From the NCBI GenBank assembly GCA_945898055.1, contig CAMDGV010000042.1:1-37001 (forward strand): a stretch of 37,001 nucleotides of DNA, in the 5' to 3' direction. The notes below the pieces were generated by a model that worked only from the letters and a program-made list of their open reading frames with translations, did not search any database and was not told where the DNA came from. The translations under genes and the position numbers were made by a program. How positions within the stretch are numbered: position 1 is the first letter of the stretch; every line of letters starts with the position of its first letter. The DNA comes from Akkermansia muciniphila. GTDB taxonomy: Bacteria > Verrucomicrobiota > Verrucomicrobiia > Limisphaerales > UBA9464. This document shows positions 1-10,000 of the stretch, one piece after another.

Positions 1-2334
1 ATGATTGGTGAAAATCCGGACGCTCGTAACCGCTATTGGAACGGCGAAGTCGATGATCTCGCAATCTGGAATCGTCCAATCTCCGCTACAGAAATCGGCA
101 GTCTTTATGCTAATGGTTCCGGTAAACCACTCAGTGATTTGCTCGGGGCTATCGTAGGCGATGCCGATAAAGATGGAATGCCCGACGAATATGAGGTGGC
201 AAACGGATTTAATCCCAACGATGCCAGTGATGCGGCGAAGGATTTCGACAAAGACGGCGCGAGTAATCTGGACGAATACAAGGCCGGCACGGATCCCATC
301 GATGTCGCAAAACCTGCGATTGTTTCTGCTTCCGGTGACGGATCCTTCAAGACTGTGTCGATTGTTTTCACCGAAGAAATGGACCCAGTGGCAGCAACGG
401 TGCTCGCCAATTACAGCATCAGTCCTAGCCTCACAGTCACTGCGGCCACCTATAAAAAGAAGGTAGTCACTTTGACCACTGCCGCGCAGACCCCAGGTGC
501 CACGGCTTACACCGTTACGGTTAATAACCTGAAGGATCTTTCCCAAAACCCCATCGGTGCTGAAAATAAAGCAATTTTCTACTCTTATATTTTAGTGACC
601 CAAGGGGTCATGAAGATCTCAGTTTGGAAGGGAATCAATGGAACCCCAGTGCAAAATCTGTTGGATGATCCTCGCTACCCAGCAACCCCTGATTACACGG
701 CAGCACTGTTCTCATTCAATAGTCGTGATGCGCTACCCAGCGATTCCCTTGAGAATTATGGTGCCACTATGGATGCGTACCTGACCCCGACCGAATCGGG
801 TAATTACCGTTTCTTCGACTACAGCGACGACGCATCGCAGTTGTTCCTCAGCACCGACGATAAGGAAGCAAATCTGGTCCAAATCGCCGAGCAGACGGGT
901 TGCTGTACGTTCTTCACTGAACCTGACAGTGCACTCACCTCCGAACCGATTGCTTTAGTGGCAGGTAAGAAGTATTTCGTTCGCCTTATCTACAAAGAAG
1001 GCGGCGGCGGCGACTACGGCCAAGTGGCTTGGCGTAAAGAAGGTGACGCTACCCCAGCCGGTTCGTTAAAGCCCATCCCCGGTAATTTCCTATCTTCACC
1101 CGTTGGACTTGCGGCACCTCCCGAGGGGGCTTTCGCGACCCAGAGTCCTGGGGTGAATGCTAAGAATATCTCTGCTGCTGGCAAAATCGCGATCGCTCAT
1201 CGTGACGGCAAAACAGCTTGGACCGAAGCAAACGTCAGCCTCAAATTGGATGGCGTCCTCGTAAAACCGGTCGTGACCAAGAATGGAACAATTCTATCCA
1301 TTAATTATAATCCTGGAGTTTTGTTCGCGAGTGCTTCCGTTCACACAATTGAGCTTGCTCACTTGGATGCCGGCGGCAAACCAACCACCACCAGTTGGTC
1401 CTTCACCGCACAGACCTATAATGGAAATACACCCGATAAGGTTGCTGGTTATCCTGGCCTGCTCTTGGGATCGGCGAAGTTTACCGCCGACGCCTTGGGC
1501 TGGACAGGCAAAGCTGGCGATAAAGCAATCGACACAACGACTAAGGGCGGTCCAGTTGCCGTGTACTCCGACGCCTTCCTCGCGGCCGCTAATACTGCGA
1601 CCGCTGCGGATGAGTTGACTGTCTCCTTCTGGCAGAAGAAACACGACACATCGGACAGTTCTGCTTTCACCCTTGACTCGCCGAGCGCTGGTAACGGTCG
1701 CAATTTCCATGCGCACGTCCCGTGGAGCAACCAGAATGTCTACTTTGACACTGTCGGTTGCTGCGACGGCGCCACCCAGCGGATTACGGCGGACATCAAT
1801 ACCTCCGGCGACTACACCACTGGCGATCCTCGCGATAATTTGTGGTGGACCACCCAATGGCATCACTTTGTGTTCACCAAGAAAGGTTCTGCTAAGAATA
1901 TCTTCATCGACGGCAAGCTCTTCCTTTCGGGTGACAGCACCAACCCGCTGAAGACGGACAGCCAAGCTTTCTACATGGGCTCCGGTTCTGGTGGAGGCGA
2001 GCAAAGCCATGGTTTAATCGATGACTTCGCGGTCTTCGGCAAAGCCTTGACGGAAGCCGATGCACTGGCGCTCAAGAACGGTACGTTGCCCACTGCGTTG
2101 GCTGGCAAAGGTCTGATCGCCTACTGGGACTTCAATGCCGCTCCTGTCGAAGTTGTTAAGTTCACCAGCATTGTTCGCAATGCCGGAGGCTCTGTAACGA
2201 TTACTTGGACCGGCGGCGGCAAGCTGCAGGCAGCTACTTCACTCAACGGTCCTTGGGCTGATCAAACGGGTGCCACAAGCCCTGTGACAGTCCCCGCAAA
2301 TCAAGCAGCTCAATTTGCTCGAATTGTTAAATAA
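1..2334 (+). CDS. Secreted multidomain LamG / Ig-like / PA14-like protein, 5'-truncated
   Basis: The frame is open from the first base, and the first ~45 residues already look like the tail of a LamG/concanavalin domain (VDDLAIWNRPIS), so the gene begins upstream and the ATG at position 1 is probably internal. In order I see: LamG end (~1-45); an Asp-rich calcium-binding, thrombospondin-3-like stretch (GDADKDGMPDEYE and DFDKDGASNLDEY, ~52-98); an Ig-like Big_5-type domain (~103-200); a PA14-like domain with paired cysteines (~200-365); another beta domain (~370-475); a full LamG domain (~480-715, ending VDDFAVFGKALT-like: IDDFAVFGKALT); and a short C-terminal tail (ITWTGGGKLQAA...GPW) frequent in Verrucomicrobiota exported proteins. 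Role inferred: surface or exported carbohydrate-binding or adhesion protein. No catalytic residues were recognised. A strong terminator follows the stop codon. Confidence 0.85.
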   Translation: MIGENPDARNRYWNGEVDDLAIWNRPISATEIGSLYANGSGKPLSDLLGAIVGDADKDGMPDEYEVANGFNPNDASDAAKDFDKDGASNLDEYKAGTDPIDVAKPAIVSASGDGSFKTVSIVFTEEMDPVAATVLANYSISPSLTVTAATYKKKVVTLTTAAQTPGATAYTVTVNNLKDLSQNPIGAENKAIFYSYILVTQGVMKISVWKGINGTPVQNLLDDPRYPATPDYTAALFSFNSRDALPSDSLENYGATMDAYLTPTESGNYRFFDYSDDASQLFLSTDDKEANLVQIAEQTGCCTFFTEPDSALTSEPIALVAGKKYFVRLIYKEGGGGDYGQVAWRKEGDATPAGSLKPIPGNFLSSPVGLAAPPEGAFATQSPGVNAKNISAAGKIAIAHRDGKTAWTEANVSLKLDGVLVKPVVTKNGTILSINYNPGVLFASASVHTIELAHLDAGGKPTTTSWSFTAQTYNGNTPDKVAGYPGLLLGSAKFTADALGWTGKAGDKAIDTTTKGGPVAVYSDAFLAAANTATAADELTVSFWQKKHDTSDSSAFTLDSPSAGNGRNFHAHVPWSNQNVYFDTVGCCDGATQRITADINTSGDYTTGDPRDNLWWTTQWHHFVFTKKGSAKNIFIDGKLFLSGDSTNPLKTDSQAFYMGSGSGGGEQSHGLIDDFAVFGKALTEADALALKNGTLPTALAGKGLIAYWDFNAAPVEVVKFTSIVRNAGGSVTITWTGGGKLQAATSLNGPWADQTGATSPVTVPANQAAQFARIVK

Positions 2335-2356
2335 CCTAGACCCAATCTAAGTTTAC

Positions 2357-2393
2357 AAGGGGCTGAAGCTTGCTTCGGCCCCCTTTCTGTTTT
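2357..2393 (+). terminator. Rho-independent terminator
   Basis: An 11-bp stem, GGGGCTGAAGC (2359-2369) paired with GCTTCGGCCCC (2372-2382), has one G-U pair and a minimal loop that would open to about 4 nt. It is followed by a pyrimidine-rich run ending in TTTT (2383-2393). It lies 23 bp after the stop codon of the large secreted protein. Confidence 0.85.
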
Positions 2394-2734
2394 GGGGCAC
2401 TTCGCTAAAGGTGTCGCCAGAAAGGGTTCAGAGGTTAGTCAGACGCTGCACTGCGGATCGCCACCTGAATAAGCGGGCTGATCGGACCCAATTCCAAAGG
2501 CGAGGTCCGTTTGTTTCTTTAGTGATCGGATTTGAGGTTCCTTGAACCTGCGCCTCCATTTTTAACGCGTCTTCAATCTCTAGCCACCCTTCTAATCTTC
2601 GGTTTTAGCAATGAGGATCAATCCGGCCTAACTCCGAAGATGCCATCGGTTCCTCGAAGAACTTGAGAATACTCTTCACGCTTCCTTTAACCGGTTTGCT
2701 TGCATCAAAAATCACAATACTCTTTGAAGAACGT
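2394..2734. other. Intergenic region without recognised gene
   Basis: This stretch separates the terminator from the CotH-like gene. I see no conserved reading frame, RNA gene or repeat. It presumably holds the promoter of the downstream gene, but no convincing -35/-10 pair could be assigned by eye. A possible upstream start for the next gene lies at 2663. Confidence 0.5.
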
Positions 2735-4333
2735 ATGGGACGTTTCTTAACGATATTTTCCGTCTGCTTTGTGGGAATCGTCCTGCTGAGAGCGGCTGAA
2801 TTGACAAATGCACCGTCGGGAAAACACCGCAAAGACGATGCGGCTGCCTCTAACCTTTTCAATGGCCCTATCCTCCGCTTCACAATTGAACTTCCAGCCA
2901 GTAGTCTCGATTCTCTCCGCGGTGAACCCCGCAAACCGGTCCCTGCTTCGGTCACGATCGGAACACAGCGCTTCGACAAAATTACCCTCCATGTCAAAGG
3001 CGCGGCGGGCAGCACTCGGAGCATCGATGAGAACCCAGCACTAACCCTTAATTTCGATAAATTAGTTCCTGGTCGAAAGTTTAGTGGCCTCGATAAAATT
3101 CACCTCAATAACTCCGTTCAGGATCCCTCGCTACTGAGCGAGCAAATGGCTTCACGTCTTTATGATGAAGCCGGTATTCCCACCGCGCGCGCTTCCCAAG
3201 CATTTGTCACCTTGGCGGGTCGTGATCTCGGATTATATGTTCTAAAAGAGGGGTACAACAAAAGCTTTTTGCGTCGTCGCTTTCCGGATCCCTCAGGCAA
3301 TCTTTATGACGGCGGCTTTATTCGTGATATCGACCAAGATCTCGAACGCGATTCGGGTGAAGGCCCAGAGGATCGCAAGGATCTTCAACGCTTACGTGAT
3401 GCCGCCGAGACCGCCGATAAACAACTGCGTGCCACTCGGCTGGAAGCTATCCTCGACATCAAACGTTTTGTGACCTTGAGCGCCATGCAAGCACTGCTGG
3501 TGGATTGGGATGGTTATGGAAATAATCGCAACAACTACCGACTTTATTATCAGCCTCACGCAGGTCTTTTTACCTTTATTCCCCACGGTATGGACCAATT
3601 ATTAGGGTCGCGAGGTCATGGTATGGAAACGCCCAGTGCCGGACTTGTTTCCCGTCAATTGTTCGACATTCCAGCCTTCAACGACGCCTTCTACGCTGAA
3701 GCACATCGCCTCCTAGCCACCACCTTTACTTCCAACCTGCTAACAGCTCACTTTGACATCGTTGAAGCGCGACTCTTGACCGCTTTCAAGACTCTTGCGC
3801 CCGACGAACAAAAGTGGCGCATCAATACCCTGCAGGACTTCCGTAACCATGCCCTTCAACGGATCGAGTCGGCGAAAAGTCAATTGGCTTCCCGCCCCAA
3901 GCCAATCCAATTTAATACCGAAGGCATCACCACCCTCGCTCAATGGCAACCCCGCTACCAACGCGGACAGGCACAAATTGAAGTAACCCGAGTCGACGGA
4001 GTAGAATCATTGCATATCGCCGCGATCGCTCGGGAAACGGTCAGTTCATTCCGAGCAAACATCCGCTTGCCGATGGGTAAATATGCCGTCACGGGCCGGC
4101 TCAAAACCAAAGGCGTCGTCGCCTCAAAGGACGAACGTTTTCAGGGCGGAGCTGCTCTCAGGATCAGTGGAGGTGAACATCAACAACGCTTCTCTGGAGA
4201 TCATGCTTGGACTGAATTCTCTCATGAATTTCAAATCCACGATCCGCGTGAAGTCGAGATTGTCGCAGAATTGCGGGCCGACGCTGGGGAAGTCTGGTTT
4301 GATACGGCCTCACTCAAACTGATCCGTCATTGA
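2735..4333 (+). CDS. CotH kinase family secreted protein with C-terminal beta module
   Basis: I chose the ATG at 2735 because it opens a clean signal peptide (MGRFLTIF...VGIVLLRAAE); the frame also allows an ATG 72 bp upstream. The body matches the CotH kinase family (PF08757 type): the stretch KIHLNNSVQDPSLLSEQMA, then GLYVLKEGYNKSFL and GNLYDGG, and the motif LVDWDGYGNNRNNYRLYY, which resembles the family's Asp/Asn catalytic region. PHGMDQLLG follows as the DxD-like site, with one Asp. From about residue 390 of this product a separate beta-rich domain resembles a carbohydrate-binding or DUF-type jelly roll. CotH proteins in spores are atypical protein kinases, but in PVC and other environmental bacteria they are exported proteins of unknown substrate. 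No cot genes are nearby. Family call is good; substrate unknown. Confidence 0.8.
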   Translation: MGRFLTIFSVCFVGIVLLRAAELTNAPSGKHRKDDAAASNLFNGPILRFTIELPASSLDSLRGEPRKPVPASVTIGTQRFDKITLHVKGAAGSTRSIDENPALTLNFDKLVPGRKFSGLDKIHLNNSVQDPSLLSEQMASRLYDEAGIPTARASQAFVTLAGRDLGLYVLKEGYNKSFLRRRFPDPSGNLYDGGFIRDIDQDLERDSGEGPEDRKDLQRLRDAAETADKQLRATRLEAILDIKRFVTLSAMQALLVDWDGYGNNRNNYRLYYQPHAGLFTFIPHGMDQLLGSRGHGMETPSAGLVSRQLFDIPAFNDAFYAEAHRLLATTFTSNLLTAHFDIVEARLLTAFKTLAPDEQKWRINTLQDFRNHALQRIESAKSQLASRPKPIQFNTEGITTLAQWQPRYQRGQAQIEVTRVDGVESLHIAAIARETVSSFRANIRLPMGKYAVTGRLKTKGVVASKDERFQGGAALRISGGEHQQRFSGDHAWTEFSHEFQIHDPREVEIVAELRADAGEVWFDTASLKLIRH

Positions 4334-4480
4334 ACCCTCGGTGGCTTCAATCCTCTGAACGAGAAACGGGATTCCCTCGAATAAACTTGATCGAGATCAT
4401 CTTTCCAAGTTTTTACTAGTTTCCTTCAAGCCTCCTCACCCTCAAGCTTAACGGGATCATCGCCACCACTTCTTAAAACT

Positions 4481-5770
4481 ATGTCTGACTTCCTCGACCA
4501 ACATGGCATTGTGGTGTTTACAGCCTTTGTCGCTGGCCTATGGGTTAAGTGGCTCTTCGATCTTTTCTTTCTCAGACGCACTTTTTTTGACACGCGCGAA
4601 ACCTTAATCACTCGAGAACGTGAGTTAACCCAATTGCGCCACGAACAAACTCGTATTTCTGAGACCTACAAAAACCGCTTGGTCGAACTGGAAGCGGTGA
4701 CTCATGCCAAACTGAGTGCGGAAAAAAAAGCCACTCAGTGCTCACAAGAACTGGAACTGGCCACAAAGAACTCGCAGGCCGCACAAACCTCTCTCGATTT
4801 AGCGCTCGCTCGCCACTTCAGTCACACCACAGAGATGACAGGTCTTGAATCTCAATTCGAGAGTGCTACCAACGAACTTGTCGCCCTTCGATCTGAAACT
4901 CTGAACTCTAGTTTACGACTTGCTGAACTCCAGGCTGTCGTCACCGGTCAAGACCGATCTCTCACCGAACTTCACGCTCTCCGTGAATCATTAGCCTTAG
5001 CTCGTGATGAAGTCTTGGGTCGCTTCTTGGAAGTCTCCCTCCACTTAAACTCACTTCAAGCAGTTCGGATTCAATTAGAAGAAACGCTCGCTCTCCGTGA
5101 CTTATCGATCTCTGAACTCCGATCTCAACTGACTCCTCTCCAGACAAAAAAAGATCAGGGTGCACTCGCCACAAATCAGGATGAAACTCTTTCCCGTGAG
5201 CTTCTCGCCCGTACAACCGAACTCTCTACGGCACAGGCCCGCGCTCAGGAATATCTCGAAGCCTACAACGAAGCCGTCCTAGAAAACCAAACCATTACCG
5301 TCGAGAGGGACCGCCTCCTAGCCCATTCCTCAACTGCCCAAGCCCTTTTAGCCACCCGTTTGACGGAGGCGACCGCCGAAATTGAGGCACTTCGAGCTTC
5401 ACACCTTTCGGCCAGCGATACCACAGAACCCCTCTCAGGCAGACTGAATCAAGCTTTGATCGACTTGCACGAGTCCACCAGCCTACGAACCACGTTAGAA
5501 GCCGAATTGGCTGCGGTTTCAGAATCTCACGCTCGAATCGAATCCGACTTAGTCGAAAACCGATATTTGGCAAGCCGCGCCGAGGATTTAGCTGAGCATT
5601 TAGGGGTGGCGGAGGCCGAACTTTCGGCCCTGCGCACCCAGGCCAATGGCACATTACCCTCCTTGGATAACGAAATTCTTCTGATCGAACTCGAGCAAGC
5701 GAATCGGGATCGAAAGAAACTAAACGCCGAGTTGGCCTTGTTAAAGGCGAGGACCTCCGGTGAAGACTGA
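4481..5770 (+). CDS. Membrane-anchored coiled-coil protein of unknown function
   Basis: The 429-residue product has one N-terminal membrane segment (about residues 9-30, GIVVFTAFVAGLWVKWLFDLFF) followed by RR and then almost 400 residues of Leu/Glu/Ala/Gln-rich sequence with heptad character, predicted to be a long cytoplasmic coiled coil. No enzymatic motif is visible. The composition (ELxxLRxE, LELATKNSQ) resembles chromosome-segregation or cell-shape filament proteins generally but gives no family. Its 3' end overlaps the next gene by 11 bp, with that gene's GTG start inside this frame, so the two are probably translated together and may act as a complex at the inner membrane. Function unknown. 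Confidence 0.75.
   Translation: MSDFLDQHGIVVFTAFVAGLWVKWLFDLFFLRRTFFDTRETLITRERELTQLRHEQTRISETYKNRLVELEAVTHAKLSAEKKATQCSQELELATKNSQAAQTSLDLALARHFSHTTEMTGLESQFESATNELVALRSETLNSSLRLAELQAVVTGQDRSLTELHALRESLALARDEVLGRFLEVSLHLNSLQAVRIQLEETLALRDLSISELRSQLTPLQTKKDQGALATNQDETLSRELLARTTELSTAQARAQEYLEAYNEAVLENQTITVERDRLLAHSSTAQALLATRLTEATAEIEALRASHLSASDTTEPLSGRLNQALIDLHESTSLRTTLEAELAAVSESHARIESDLVENRYLASRAEDLAEHLGVAEAELSALRTQANGTLPSLDNEILLIELEQANRDRKKLNAELALLKARTSGED
5749..5752 (+). promoter_or_regulatory. Ribosome binding site GAGG for the GTG-start gene
   Basis: GAGG sits 7 nt before the GTG at 5760 and lies inside the end of the upstream coiled-coil gene. It supports the GTG start and translational coupling. 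It stands out because most starts I inspected in this window lack a Shine-Dalgarno sequence. Confidence 0.5.
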
Positions 5771-6290
5771 GGCTCCTCTCTTTGGCGACGACGGTAAACC
5801 CCGCTATTGGCTTGGGACCTACGATGCTTGGCATCTCTTATTACCCGTAGTCTTGGCCGCCTCCGTTGGTTTTCTCCTGCTCAACCTTGCCCCAACCAGC
5901 AAAAAGGTGACACCACGGTTACCGCCCCCTCTTCCCCTAGTTATTCTGGCCGGATGGAGTGCCCCAGCGCCGGGATCCCTTCTTAAAGTGAGTCAATTTA
6001 ATCGAATCCAAGGCTTTGGCTTTCCCAACGGTCAGGTGATTCTCTGGGTGAAATCAGGGACCAATCTAGAACAGAAAATTGCCGTTCAGAGGGTCCAGAC
6101 AAATGGACTCTTTACTATCGGACTCTCTGGTTTTCCCGTGGGTAACTACCGATTTCGCGCGGAGGTCATTGACCCAATAAACCGAAGGAGTTCAACCCCA
6201 GAAATACCGATTCGAATCCTTGCTGATTCGCCCCCAACCAACGCCCCGGTCAAGCCCTCTAAATCCGCGAGAAAAACCCGTCGATCCTGA
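5760..6290 (+). CDS. Small membrane-anchored beta-rich (Ig-like) protein
   Basis: The 176-residue product starts at a GTG overlapping the upstream gene. A short acidic N-terminus (APLFGDDGKPRYWLGTYDAW) leads to one membrane segment (~residues 24-44, LLLPVVLAASVGFLLLNLA), then a proline-rich linker (PRLPPPLPL). A compact beta-rich domain follows (~60-155; GQVILWVKSG, FTIGLSGFPVGNYRFRAEV) that looks like a bacterial Ig-like fold. The C-terminus is basic (KPSKSARKTRRS). No family was recognised with certainty. The overlap with the coiled-coil gene suggests one protein contributes a cytoplasmic rod and this one an extracytoplasmic domain, which is inference. Confidence 0.7.
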   Translation: MKTEAPLFGDDGKPRYWLGTYDAWHLLLPVVLAASVGFLLLNLAPTSKKVTPRLPPPLPLVILAGWSAPAPGSLLKVSQFNRIQGFGFPNGQVILWVKSGTNLEQKIAVQRVQTNGLFTIGLSGFPVGNYRFRAEVIDPINRRSSTPEIPIRILADSPPTNAPVKPSKSARKTRRS

Positions 6291-6341
6291 GGATCAACTG
6301 AGGAATTTTACCTCCAGTCTTTTCGATTAAACGGCCTAGGG

Positions 6342-7058
6342 TCAGGCTAGGTCGGTAAAGATCTGAGTCCGCTGTCTCAGAGCAAGCAAGCGCCCTAGTG
6401 GGGTCTGCAATCCAGACGATAACGAACACCTCAACGCCTCTTCCTTGCCCGCTCCAGAAGCCAGCACCCAAACTTTACGGGCCGCTGCCAAAACTCCAAA
6501 GCTCAGGGTCAATCGACGGGGGGGCGGCTTGGGACCGACCACCGCTACTACGGGTTCTCGGCTCTCCACCACGGCCGATGGGGCCTCGGGAAATAACGAG
6601 GCCACGTGCCCATCTTCACCCATCCCGAGAAGGATCAAATCGAGGATAGGCATACCCTCGGGGGTCTGGGGTAAAGAGCGACGCAACATTTCAGATGCTT
6701 TGCGCGCCGACTCCTCTGGATCCAATTCACCCTGTAATCGATGACATTGAGCTATCCCAATACCCTTCGGCCCGAGCAAGTTCTCCAAGGCTAATCGGTA
6801 GTTACTCTCACGATCATCCGGCGGGACACAACGTTCGTCACCCCAGAAAAAACGGACTTTCGACCAGTCCATCTTGGGCTCCGAGGTTGATTGCGCTGTA
6901 GCCGCCATCAAACGCCCAGCGACTCGACCTCCTGGCAGGGCGACATGGTGCACTCCGCTGGCGACAATATCTGCGCTCATCGCCGTAAGCCAGCGTTGGG
7001 AAACCGCTTGAACCAACGATTCAGAATCAGGAAACCTCAATAGCTCAGGCATCTTCAT
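6342..7058 (-). CDS. pgl: 6-phosphogluconolactonase (DevB/SOL family)
   Basis: This enzyme hydrolyses 6-phosphogluconolactone to 6-phosphogluconate, the second step of the oxidative pentose phosphate pathway, in the cytoplasm. The 238-residue length is normal. Family motifs are all present: ALPGGR (~residues 40-45), the GDER box (73-76) and GMGEDGHVASLFP (145-157), with the catalytic His in the last. It starts 21 bp after the AsmA-like gene and is the last gene of the ABC operon. Association with an envelope operon is odd, and it may simply share transcription. No glucose-6-phosphate dehydrogenase gene lies in the window, although rpe of the same pathway lies about 9 kb upstream on the same strand. 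Confidence 0.93.
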   Translation of the reverse strand: MKMPELLRFPDSESLVQAVSQRWLTAMSADIVASGVHHVALPGGRVAGRLMAATAQSTSEPKMDWSKVRFFWGDERCVPPDDRESNYRLALENLLGPKGIGIAQCHRLQGELDPEESARKASEMLRRSLPQTPEGMPILDLILLGMGEDGHVASLFPEAPSAVVESREPVVAVVGPKPPPRRLTLSFGVLAAARKVWVLASGAGKEEALRCSLSSGLQTPLGRLLALRQRTQIFTDLA

Positions 7059-7079
7059 AAAATAAAGTAAAGGCGGTTT

Positions 7080-10000
7080 TTATTGACCAATCGAAGGAAC
7101 TGGATTGACCAGAGGGGCCGCCCCTTTGGGCTCGGGCAGCAACTCCAGAAAGGTACCAATTGGGTTCAATGGAACAAAGAGAAGTGACGGAATATGCGCC
7201 GGTTGCGTTATGGGCTTTTCAAGACTACCGCCCACTTTAAATTGCAATAATTTCTCGAAAGGAATTAAGACAATCGACGCTACCGGCCCCAAAAGCGGTA
7301 CTTCTCGAAAAAGAGCCCCTTGTACAATCATATCCAGATCCCGTTCAAACCCGATCGAACCAACAAAGGCCAAGCGCATTGACGGAGATCGCAACCGAAG
7401 GTCGCGGGTCAGCAACCGTCCGGAATCGATTTTAAAATGAGCAGCGCCTTCGCTAAATCGTGTCTTGCCCATTCCCGATGAAACCCCACTCATCACCTGC
7501 GATAAGGCCCCAAACAAAGGTTGATCCCAAAGATAACCGTCCCTCAACTGGGCCGACCCAATCCCCTTCCAACTCGACATGCTTGAGGCCTCCCCCTCGG
7601 TGATTTTTAATTGCCCCGAAATCACTCCGTCCGTGCGATTTGATTGGGTCGAGAGATCTCGAATCAATGACTTCAAATTGGCGTTGGTGATTACCGTATC
7701 GATGCGAAAGGTAGTGGAAGCGCCTAAACCCAAATCAAACTCCAAGACCCCGTCTAATCGCCCACCGTGGAATCCGGCATGTAGATTGCTCACTACCAAT
7801 AACGGTCCCAAAGACAACACGCTTCCTGAGATTCCAGTTGTGACAAATTTCCACCAACGAAATTTGGGCGCCGATTCAACATCAAAGCGGATGTTGTTCA
7901 GAGTCGGATCTCCCCGAATTCCAATGACCCCATTAGCCCGAATGGTCGCCGGTTCATCAAAAATATATGGCTTCATCGTTTGCTGAACCTTTGACCCGAT
8001 CACTTGAGTCACTCGTGACGGCAAAAACGTACTGACTGCATTAGTAAAAGAAATCAGTCCTGCCTCAATGTCGTAAGCAAATCCCTCCACTGTGCAGTTT
8101 TGTTTCCCATCCAAAAAGGACGCCTGACCGACCGAAAGAAAAAGGTTGGTGTAGCCCAAGACCGCGTCTAGTCGATCCAAATGTTCCCCGCGAAAAGACA
8201 AATCGTTGACTCGGGCAGTACCGCGAATTCCGATACGTTCTGGCTCGAACCAGCGACCTCGAATCTCTGCCTGAATGGAAGGCGGTTGATTGAGTTTAAT
8301 TTCAGCAAAAACCCTCCGAATCCGGGGCTCAGGAAACAAAGGCAGAACAATCGACGGATCCATTTCTGAGCGAACGGAAAACCAATAGTCTTTGGTCCGT
8401 TCATCTCCGTCGTAATCGAGCGCAACACGGCCTGAGCCGGCAGTTGCCTGCAGATCTCTGATCCGCCAAACACGGTTCGAATAATTAAAAGTCCCTTTCA
8501 CTGTCTCACCACCGATTCCGCGGAATTGGAAAGGTCCTCCACTAAAAGATCCCGCCAAGCGCAGGGAATCCTGGAGGGTACCCTGCCAATTTTCCGGCTT
8601 ATTGACCCAAGGCGGCAGGGTCATTCTCAATCGACCTGCTATCTGCGGTGCACCCGTCTTGGTCCAATCAAATTGGCCAACCCAGCGCCGACTCGCCTCC
8701 CTTAATAACGGTTTCACTCCGGCCGGATCTGCATCAGATCGAAACTCTAAGGACACCTGTCGGGTCACAGCATCGAGGGTTCCCGACCCCTCCAACTGGC
8801 CCCCAAACAATCGCGCATCCAGTTTCTTGAGGCTAACCACTCCTCCAGACCACGCCGCTCCAACGGATACTTGGTCCATGACTAAATCCGGCATCGTCCC
8901 CCTTTCGATCACTGTCGCAACCTGCAATTCAATGGCCCCAAGCCAATCCCACATCACTGTCTCGGGCAATCCAGTCACCGACTTCAAGGCTGGATTCAGC
9001 AGCAGATCTAATCGCAGAGGTCCTGAGGTGAGTTCTCGACTTTTTAGTTCCGAAAATTTGAGGCCAACCCGTGATCGAATCCATCCCAGATGACTGTGAT
9101 CTGCCTCTAATTCAACGGTGCAACTCGGACTCGCCACGCGGTTGGTAAGCTCTAAGTCGGATACCTCCAAAACCGCACGAGACCGAAAAGCGTGGGCTGT
9201 TTCCACTTTAGGTGATGCCCCTAGTTTCCATCGCAGGGTCGCCCCAAGAGGGGCCAAAACGGCATCGCTCGAGCCCTTTAATTTTAGTGATCCTACTTTA
9301 TTTCCATCCCAGTTAAGAGATTTCGCCGACAGTTCCCAACCCCCAGTAACGAGGGTCGACCCATCCGGTACCGCCTCAAATCGTGTCTCCAAGCGGAGCG
9401 CCCCGACGCTTCCCTTTAACAAGGTTGTAGGGCCCGATTCGAAGACAACGGCTGCTTGCAATCGCTCTCTAGCGTTGCCGAAAGGATTCAATTCAGCCGA
9501 AAGAACCAAGGATTCGAAAGCGGCTTGGTCCCACTGAATATCGTCTGCTTTTAAGCGAATTGAACCCGCTGACTGGGTTAAGTCGGCGATATCGACTCGG
9601 AAGTTGGCGGTTAAACGAGGCGGTTGCCTAAAAACAGACCTTTCAACTTCCTTCATCAACCGAGCTAGTCCTCGCTTAATGGGCCGGAAATCCTTGATCG
9701 GCCGCACCGAATCAGACTTCGCCAGCACCACATTGGTCAAAGTGCCCATCGCCGTGAATCGCAGGCCTAAACAGGTTCCTTGGAGTTCCTCGAGACTCCA
9801 AAAGTGAGGCCCCATAAAACGAAGGCTCCCCTCATCAACAGTTAGCTCGAACAACCGAGCGGGCTCATTTGTTTCCCCAACCGGTAAGGTGATGCGTCCA
9901 CCATGAATCCGAACTCCCCGAAGGCCCGATTCAAATCGCAAAAGCTTTCTCCAATCTAGATCTACCTCCAATTCATCAGCGGACACTCGCTCACCCAGCG

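Noticed and set aside
1294-2010. 238-codon open frame on the minus strand opposite the large secreted protein
   Set aside because: Fully antisense to LamG/beta domains of a well-supported gene; the sequence is Arg/Gly/Val-rich with no recognisable domain.
5295-5834. 179-codon minus-strand frame opposite the coiled-coil gene
   Set aside because: Antisense to a convincing coupled gene pair; low-complexity Arg/Pro-rich product.
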